This document shows positions 50,402 to 56,378 of a stretch of 56,378 nt of DNA, in pieces; position 1 is the first letter of the stretch, and each line of letters opens with the position of its first letter. The notes under the pieces are model-generated. The model was not told the origin of the DNA. It did no database searches and worked only from the letters and a program-made list of their open reading frames with translations. The stretch lies in NCBI GenBank assembly GCA_947483555.1, contig CANKMW010000061.1, positions 1-56,378 of the forward strand, given 5' to 3'. This stretch comes from Myxococcales bacterium. Its GTDB lineage: Bacteria; Myxococcota_A; Polyangia; Haliangiales; Haliangiaceae. A program made the translations under genes and the position numbers.

Positions 50402-53400
50402 TCATCGGGCCGGTGGCAGGGTCTGCGGCAAGAAATTGATTTTCATCGTTCCCGACGGCGGGGTGAGGGTCCCCGTGCGGTTGCGGGTCACGCATCGACC
50501 CACCCCGCCGCCGCCGCCGGCGATCGCGGGTGCCGTCCCGGTGCCGGCCGAGCCGCTGATTGTCGACTCGGTTCCGCCCACGCCCCCGACGCCGCAGCCC
50601 GAGCACGTGACACCGGGTCCGTTCGAGCTCCCCGTGGTCGTGCCGGGCGTTCCTTGCCCGCCGCTGGTTCCGCTATTCGAGGCGGCACCGTTGCCACCGC
50701 GGCCCGCGACGACCGAACCCGTCACGAAGCCTATGAGCGGCGCTTCGATGGATGATCCGCCGCCCGAGCCGCCGCCCGTCGCGCGGTAGCTGGTGCAATT
50801 GGCGGAGTTGCACGTTGCGTAACCGCCGCCGCCGCTGGCGTTGATCAGCGCGGTCGACGCGAACACTGCCTGGGTTCGGCTAACCAACTGGATTGCTCCG
50901 GCGGCACGCCCGCCAGGCACGAGCCCGCCGGTACCACCGCCACAGCCGCCTGAGAGCGGCGTCAGTACGGAACTCTGAACACTTGAACCTCCGGCACCGC
51001 CTGTGCTGGAGCTACCTCCGGATCCCAGGTACGCACCACCGCCACTGGCCAACGATGCGTAGGTTCCCACGCAGCCGGCCGTTGTCAGCAGCCCCGGGCC
51101 GCCGGCCGCCCCCGAGATGTCGATCGTGCCGGCGACGTAGATGTCGAAATGGGAGACGATCGCCAGTGCGCGCGTTCCGGATACGGTGATGGTCGTGCCC
51201 GCAGCTACCTTGAAGGACCGGACCTTGAGCACGAGGATCTCCGGTGCGCCGGACTGGACGATCAGCTCCGCCGGAACGGAATATGGCGCGTCATTGTCGA
51301 GCGTCACGACGGTCAGGCCGTTCACGGAATCGAAGTTCGACGTGTTGATGGCCTTGATGGTGCGAGCGGGTATCGCGATATCGGACGGCAAGTCGACACC
51401 GCTGGGACTCGTGGCGGGTTGGTCCAGCGCCACGTTCAGGCCGTTCGACGCGTCGATGTCGCCGCAGCGCGGCAGCGTGGAGTGGCAGCCGAGTGGGCAG
51501 GTGTAGCCGTTCATCGCGATCGTCATCGGGTCCCCTGTCGCGCTTCCGTTCGGAACGTCGTACGCGACGAAGTCTCCGCTGGCATCGCACTGCGTGAACA
51601 GGTTGCTGGTGCAGCTCTGGGTGCTGCGGGCGCAGTTGTCGAACACCGCCGTCGAGAGCGATGCTGCCGTTGCCGTGACGACACACATCGGATTCGTGCT
51701 GCCCGTGCACGGTCCCGTGGTCCACTGGTAGAACAGGTCGCCGCTGACGGGCGTCGCGGTCAGGGTCACCACCGTCCCGTGGTTCACGAGTTCGCCGCAG
51801 TCGCCGCCACAGGTGATGACCGGGTTGCCGGCAACCGTCCCGGTCACCGAGCCCGAGCCGACGCCTCCCGCCGCCGCCGACACCGTGTACTGGTCGTACG
51901 TGAACGTGGCGATCGCCGAGCGGTTGGCGAGCATATCGAGGGGGCACGGTTGGTTGCCGGCACAGTTGCCTGACCAGCTGGTGAACGAGACCCCGGTCGT
52001 CCCCGACGCCGTGATGGTGACGTCGGTGTCGTACGCGTACCTCGTGCAATCGGTTCCGCAGGCCGTGCCCGCCGGGGTTCGCAGGATCGTACCCAGCGCC
52101 GCGGCGTTGCCGGCCTTGGTGGCGGTCAGGTCGTACTGCCGGATCACGTAGTTCGCCGTCGCCGTCAGCGACTGCGTCATCGAGATCGTGCACGGGTTCG
52201 TCGCGCAGCTGAAGCCGCCCGGAAGTGTCCACGGTGAACCCGCCAGCGTCGCGGCGGCGGTCGGCGACACCGTCGCATCGAGCGTGACGGACTGGCCCGA
52301 GAAGTAGGTCTCGGTGCAGTCCGCGCCGCAGCTGATGCCGGAGACATTCGTCGACGTGATCGTGCCGTACGCCGCGCTCCCGTCGCCGCCGTCGGCCCGG
52401 GACGTGGTCAGCGTGTACAGGTTGCGGAACTCCACGCCGACCGTCTTGGCGGCGTCCATCGTGACGTCGCAGGTCGCGGCCTGGCCGCATCCCGCCCCCG
52501 CTCCGGTCCACGTATAGACGCCGGCGCCGCCGCTGGGTGCGGCGGTGAGGCGCACCAGCTGGCTGGCCGGAAACACGTAGCCGCAGCCGGTCATCGCCGT
52601 GCACGAGATGCCCACCGGCGACGAGGTCACCAGTCCAGGACCGGTAGCGTTCACCGTCAGCAGGTAGCCCTGGTTGAACGTGGCGACCACGGTGCGCGGC
52701 GCGCTCACGGCCGGCAGGCTACAGGTCGCCGTGCTGCAGTCGCCGGTGAACGCGGTGAACAGGGAGGTCCCTGTGGGCGCTGCAGTCAGCGTGACGTTGG
52801 TGCCGGCGTCGTAGTACCGGTTGCAGGAAGCCGTGCACGACAGCGCACCGGTACCCATGACGGTACCGGTGCCGGTCCCGTTGATCGTGACCGTCACCCT
52901 GTGCTGCAGCGTGAAGCCGCCGCTCACGGTCTTGTTGCCGTTGATGCTGACGTTGCAGGTCGCGGCGGTCCCCGCGCTGAGGCAGTCGTCGCCCCAGCCG
53001 TTGAACACGATCTGCGAGTCGACCCCGGCCGAGCCGATCGTCCGCGTCACCGTGGCCGTGGTGCCGTCGAACACGGTCGCGAGGCAGGTGCCCACGTTGC
53101 CGGTGGCGCAGTTGAGGCTGCCGCCGCCGGTGAAGGAGCCTGTCACGGTCCCCGAGCCCGAACCGGAGACGTTGGCCACGACGGTGTACTGGCGGCGGAA
53201 CTCGACGGTGACCGTGCGGGTCTGGTTCATCGTCGCGGTGCAGGTCCGGGCGCCGGCTCCGCACGAGGTGCCGGTGCCGCTCCACGCGTAGACCTCCCAG
53301 CCGGTGTCGGGCTCGGCGTTGAGCTCGACAGGGGTGTTGACGAGGTATGGCTCGGTGCAATCGGTGTTGCCGTTGCCGCACAGGATGCCCGGACTGGTCG

Positions 53401-54871
53401 ACGTCACGGTTCCGCCCGACCCCGACGGCACCGTCGCGACGTTGAGCGTGAACAGCTGGGTGAAGGTTGCCCCCACGCTGGTCAGGCCCAGGGTCAGCGG
53501 CAGCGAGCAGCTCGACGACGGATTCGCGCTGGCACACGCGCCCGTCCAGCCGGTGAAGGCCCATCCGGGATCGGCCGTTGCGTCGACCGAGATCGGGGTC
53601 TGTGTGAACGTCCCGGTCTGGGTCGAACAGCCCGATCCGCAGCTGATCCCCGCGGGAGTCGAGACGATCGTGCCGGTGCCGGTCTTGGTCACCTGGACGC
53701 GCGCCGAGCCGATGCCGGTGGCGTTCACCGAGGCACCGGTCATCGCGACGGTGTCGCGGACGGTGACGGTCGCCGGGAGCAACCCGACGACGCTCGGGTT
53801 GAAGCGCACCGTGACATCGCAGGTCCCGTTCGCGACGAGCGTGCTGTTGCAGCCATCGGTGGGCGTGCTGTAGCTGCCGTTGCCGCCGGCGATCGTGACC
53901 GCGAGCGTCCCGGTCGGCGAGCCACCGGTGTTGCGGATCCGGATGGTCTGGGTCGCCGACGTGGCGCCGGTGGCGACCTCGCGGCTGCCGAAGTCGAGCA
54001 GGCCGCTCACCGGGAGCTCGACCACCAGGTTGCCCGGCGACAGGCCGTCGCCGGTCAAGGCGACGGTCACCGAGTTCCCGGGCGTCGCCGCCACCGTCAG
54101 GTCCGCGGTCCGCACCATGGGCACCGTGGGCCGGAATCGCACCTGGGCCACGCAGGTCTGCTGAAACGTCAGCGTCGCGCCGGCGCAGTCGGTGGCGGTC
54201 CCGGTGGGGACGATCGCGAACTCGGTGGCGTGCGCGCCGCTGAGCGTGACGGAGATGTTGCCCGTCGTCTCCTCGCCGGCGTTGCGGACCACCACCGCGG
54301 TGACCGCCGTCTGCTGTCCGGTGACGACATCGCCGAAGTCGATCGGTAGCTGCGTCGTCGACAGGTTGGCCGGCGTCACCGCCTCGCCGCTGGCCGCGAC
54401 GGAGACCGTGCCGCCAGTCACCGCCGAGACCTCGAGCGTCGCCGCCGGCGTGCCGTCGACGGTCGGCGCGTAGCGGATCTGGGCGGTGCAGGTCTGGTCC
54501 GGATCGAGCGTGGCGCCCGCGCAGTCGCTGGTGTCGCCGGTCGGGACGACGGCGAACTCGCCGGGGCTGGCGCCGGTCAGCGAGAGCGTGATCGCGCTCG
54601 AACGCTGCTCGCCGCTGTTGCGGATCGTGATCTGCAGGACCGGGGAGACTCGGCCGATGACGATCGGGCCGAACGCGTACGGCTGCTGCGTCGTGGTGAG
54701 CATCGCCGGATCGAGCGGCGCGTCGGTTGGCGCGTCGACGCCGGCGTCGGTGTCGGGGGCGTCGAGCCCGCTGTCGACGGCCGGACCCTCCGGAACCTCC
54801 CACTGACAGCCCGGGAGCACCGCCGTCGCCGCCGCCAGGACCACCACAGAACGACGAAGCCAGGATGTCAT
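50402..54871 (-). CDS. Giant repeat lipoprotein: ASH domains, InlB-B-like repeats, Gly-rich end
   Basis: 1489 residues from ATG 54871. Lipobox TAVLPGC. Residues about 60-390 hold three choice-of-anchor/ASH-type sandwiches (YAFGPIVIGRVSPVLQITIR, QLPIDFGDVVTGQQTAVTAV, LDFGSREVATGATSATQTI). Then about ten InlB B-repeat-like units (about 395-1130), each with GTGTI/GSGTV, a CGxxC disulfide site (ISCGSGCS, ILCGNGNTDC, ISCGADC, ITCGGDCG) and a W-G-x-C block (FTGWTGAC, YAWSGTGTSC). The C-terminal 290 residues are Gly/Ser-rich with strands like LAIVSHFDIYVAGTIDISGA, a beta-helix-like end. A rigid surface stalk with an adhesive or shielding end is a fair guess. Confidence 0.85.
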   Translation of the reverse strand: MTSWLRRSVVVLAAATAVLPGCQWEVPEGPAVDSGLDAPDTDAGVDAPTDAPLDPAMLTTTQQPYAFGPIVIGRVSPVLQITIRNSGEQRSSAITLSLTGASPGEFAVVPTGDTSDCAGATLDPDQTCTAQIRYAPTVDGTPAATLEVSAVTGGTVSVAASGEAVTPANLSTTQLPIDFGDVVTGQQTAVTAVVVRNAGEETTGNISVTLSGAHATEFAIVPTGTATDCAGATLTFQQTCVAQVRFRPTVPMVRTADLTVAATPGNSVTVALTGDGLSPGNLVVELPVSGLLDFGSREVATGATSATQTIRIRNTGGSPTGTLAVTIAGGNGSYSTPTDGCNSTLVANGTCDVTVRFNPSVVGLLPATVTVRDTVAMTGASVNATGIGSARVQVTKTGTGTIVSTPAGISCGSGCSTQTGTFTQTPISVDATADPGWAFTGWTGACASANPSSSCSLPLTLGLTSVGATFTQLFTLNVATVPSGSGGTVTSTSPGILCGNGNTDCTEPYLVNTPVELNAEPDTGWEVYAWSGTGTSCGAGARTCTATMNQTRTVTVEFRRQYTVVANVSGSGSGTVTGSFTGGGSLNCATGNVGTCLATVFDGTTATVTRTIGSAGVDSQIVFNGWGDDCLSAGTAATCNVSINGNKTVSGGFTLQHRVTVTINGTGTGTVMGTGALSCTASCNRYYDAGTNVTLTAAPTGTSLFTAFTGDCSTATCSLPAVSAPRTVVATFNQGYLLTVNATGPGLVTSSPVGISCTAMTGCGYVFPASQLVRLTAAPSGGAGVYTWTGAGAGCGQAATCDVTMDAAKTVGVEFRNLYTLTTSRADGGDGSAAYGTITSTNVSGISCGADCTETYFSGQSVTLDATVSPTAAATLAGSPWTLPGGFSCATNPCTISMTQSLTATANYVIRQYDLTATKAGNAAALGTILRTPAGTACGTDCTRYAYDTDVTITASGTTGVSFTSWSGNCAGNQPCPLDMLANRSAIATFTYDQYTVSAAAGGVGSGSVTGTVAGNPVITCGGDCGELVNHGTVVTLTATPVSGDLFYQWTTGPCTGSTNPMCVVTATAASLSTAVFDNCARSTQSCTSNLFTQCDASGDFVAYDVPNGSATGDPMTIAMNGYTCPLGCHSTLPRCGDIDASNGLNVALDQPATSPSGVDLPSDIAIPARTIKAINTSNFDSVNGLTVVTLDNDAPYSVPAELIVQSGAPEILVLKVRSFKVAAGTTITVSGTRALAIVSHFDIYVAGTIDISGAAGGPGLLTTAGCVGTYASLASGGGAYLGSGGSSSTGGAGGSSVQSSVLTPLSGGCGGGTGGLVPGGRAAGAIQLVSRTQAVFASTALINASGGGGYATCNSANCTSYRATGGGSGGGSSIEAPLIGFVTGSVVAGRGGNGAASNSGTSGGQGTPGTTTGSSNGPGVTCSGCGVGGVGGTESTISGSAGTGTAPAIAGGGGGVGRCVTRNRTGTLTPPSGTMKINFLPQTLPPAR

Positions 54872-55203
54872 GGCCGAGCAGATTACACGGCGATCAGGCG
54901 ATTTCGGAAGCAGTTCCGAGCGTGCGCCAGCATCATGACCGCGGGCGGGGAGAAGGTCGGACATGGGTGCCTTCAGCTCGTTCATGATCCTGTTGTCGAC
55001 GGTCCCTCGCCGAAGTTGCGAATGAAAGGCGCCTTATTCGCAAGCGACCGAGACTATTGCTTATTCTGGGCAGCTGTTCCGTGCCGGTCAATTGCCTGCT
55101 TGAGCGGATTCCTCCTCCACCATCTGCTTGAAATGAACAGCCTTCGGCGGCGACGCCGCGGGAAGCTTCCGGGCCCGACCGCCGTACCACGCAGGAACTA
55201 CCC
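54872..55203. promoter_or_regulatory. Divergent intergenic region, putative promoters
   Basis: 332 bases between the repeat lipoprotein (minus) and the DUF4157 gene (plus). Distinctly less GC-rich around 55020-55130 (CGCCTTATTCGCAAGC, GACTATTGCTTATTCTGGG), which is where promoters are expected. No gene supported. Confidence 0.45.
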
Positions 55204-56378
55204 GTGAGCGACCGCGACCAGCAGCGTGGACCCCGCACCGCTGACCGCAGCGGCGGCGGCGCCGCAACGCTCGCGCCGGGCAAGAGCACGCTGGTCGAAG
55301 GCCGGTATCCGGTTCAGTCGCGCCGGCCGAGCACCGGAGCGAGCGGCGCGGTGAGCCCGGACAGCCCGGAGCAGCTGCCGTTCCTCGACATGATGCTGCT
55401 GCAAGGTCCCGCCTCGGTCGGCGTGCCATCGGCGGGCGAGCGTCACGAAAACGCGGTGGGGGGCGGCGCTGGTGCCATCGCAGGTGCGCTTCCACCGGAG
55501 GTCAACGCGAAGATGGAGCACGCGTTCGGCGCCGACTTCTCGGCGGTGCGCATCCATGAAGGGCCGCAAGCCGCGGCCGTCGGCGCGCAGGCGTACGCGC
55601 AGGGAACCGATCTGCATTTTGCGCCGGGCCAGTACGATCCGCACAGCCAGGCGGGCCAGGGGCTCATCGGGCACGAGCTCGCGCATGTGGTGCAGCAGGC
55701 CGAGGGCCGCGTCGCGCCGACGATCCATGCCAAGGGTGTCGAGATCAACGACGAGCCGGCGCTGGAGCGGGAAGCTGACGACCTCGGTGCCCGCGCCGCC
55801 CGCGGTGAGCAGGTTGCGGGCGGCGGCGACCTCCGCACGATTGCGCAGGTAACCACGGCGCAGGCGAAGGCGTCGTCCGGGGCCGCGGTGCCCGAGGCCG
55901 ACCAGGACAGCGGGGAAGCATCGGTGTCCCTCGGCGGCGAGGCCACGGTCGACGGCGACGCCGATGCCCTCCCCCCGGCCGGCGTCTCGCATGATGCGCT
56001 CGTCGCCACGCCCACGCCGGGGAAGGAGGCAGTGCCACCGGTTCAGGCCCATCGCACCGGCGCGCCCATCCAGCGCCAGCGCAGCAAGAAGCGATCGAAG
56101 CCGCTCCAGGTCCGCTTCGAGATCCGTATCGATCGGGCCATGACTGGTGAGGAGTTCAGGGTCGAGGCGATGCGTCAGGTCATCGGCGGGACGCTCACCG
56201 GCGGGACCTGGAGGGGCATCAAGGACGCGTACTCGCCGGACGACAGTCCGGTCGGGCTGAGCGTCGACGTCGCGATCCTGAAGCAAGCGCGGGGCGCAGT
56301 GAACGCGGCGCGTGGGATCGAGGTCGGCGAGGACGGGACGATCGCCGGCGCCGCGGACCGCGCCGAGAGCTTCCACGA
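55204..56378 (+). CDS. DUF4157 (eCIS core domain) protein, cut by the window end
   Basis: 391 codons are visible from GTG 55204, and the frame is open to the edge. AGGA lies 7 bases upstream. N-terminal tag LAPGKSTLVEGRYPVQ (about residues 24-39). The DUF4157 domain (about 90-170) shows LPPEVNAKMEHAFGADFSAV, IHEGPQAAAVGAQAY, GTDLHFAPGQYD and the zinc motif GHELAHVVQQ, followed by ALEREADDLGARAARGE. The rest is an Ala/Val-rich linker and the start of a further domain (LQVRFEIRIDRAMTGEEFRV). DUF4157 proteins are found with extracellular contractile injection systems and as parts of toxin chains; the missing C-terminus would show which. Confidence 0.88.
   Translation, partial: MSDRDQQRGPRTADRSGGGAATLAPGKSTLVEGRYPVQSRRPSTGASGAVSPDSPEQLPFLDMMLLQGPASVGVPSAGERHENAVGGGAGAIAGALPPEVNAKMEHAFGADFSAVRIHEGPQAAAVGAQAYAQGTDLHFAPGQYDPHSQAGQGLIGHELAHVVQQAEGRVAPTIHAKGVEINDEPALEREADDLGARAARGEQVAGGGDLRTIAQVTTAQAKASSGAAVPEADQDSGEASVSLGGEATVDGDADALPPAGVSHDALVATPTPGKEAVPPVQAHRTGAPIQRQRSKKRSKPLQVRFEIRIDRAMTGEEFRVEAMRQVIGGTLTGGTWRGIKDAYSPDDSPVGLSVDVAILKQARGAVNAARGIEVGEDGTIAGAADRAESFH

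Noticed and set aside
47752..56378. A complete eCIS (tube, sheath, baseplate) locus
   Set aside because: Only cargo-like or associated proteins are present; no tail-tube, sheath or AAA+ gene lies in the window.

Overview
The window is very GC-rich, gene-dense DNA that looks like a Myxococcota chromosome, closest in flavour to the Haliangiales/Kofleriaceae side. The evidence is several Hanks-type Ser/Thr kinases (one with the HRDVSPQN catalytic loop common in this phylum), a MYXO-CTERM-like tripartite tail used twice in one protein, many lipoproteins, a DUF5916 protein and an FHA-GGDEF protein. No rRNA, tRNA, CRISPR array or intact transposase gene was seen. Coordinates are read by eye from the sequence and starts are judgement calls.

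Layout. 1-7228: tail of an upstream gene, DUF5916 outer-membrane protein, anchored hypothetical protein, FHA-GGDEF diguanylate cyclase, MutS2. 7229-13973: a tandem pair of tiny paralogous membrane proteins with a shared upstream motif, aldehyde dehydrogenase, zinc-ribbon membrane protein, metallophosphoesterase, kinase, a Dam-type methylase and a small hypothetical. 14178-24816: moaA, then a System I cytochrome c maturation cluster in the order ccmE, ccmF-ccmH (fused), ccmI-like, a 774-residue secreted/anchored protein of unknown role, ccmA, ccmB, ccmC, ccmD-like, a 67-residue membrane protein and a frameshifted lipoprotein. Many of these genes overlap by 4 bases, so they are probably one transcript. 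No ccmG was found.

24817-43371: mostly housekeeping and cell-envelope genes: a small kinase divergent from an acyl-CoA dehydrogenase, two GIDE-like membrane proteins, a glucuronyl C5-epimerase family protein, enolase, homoserine dehydrogenase, a hotdog thioesterase, class II fructose bisphosphatase, a PEGA kinase, a decayed VapBC pair, a giant SpoIID plus amidase fusion, a PD-(D/E)XK (Rpn-like) protein and an FG-GAP/TPR pair. 43368-56378 is accessory: a GNAT-toxin TA module, a REP-like palindrome, a Cys-rich lipoprotein, a T-depleted low-complexity stretch ending in an IS-end-like repeat, a pseudokinase translationally coupled to a large toxin-like protein with a JAMM-like C-terminus, a 1489-residue repeat lipoprotein, and the start of a DUF4157 (eCIS core domain) protein that runs off the end.

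The most interesting signals are: (1) a recurrent TANNNT box 6-9 bases before the start codon of many genes, pointing to widespread leaderless transcription; (2) the toxin-like/pseudokinase/DUF4157 locus, whose two large proteins share an N-terminal PGK(R/S)TL tag; (3) the single-chain SpoIID and amidase fusion that keeps a sorting tail and a lipobox at its junction; (4) the rewired ccm cluster.
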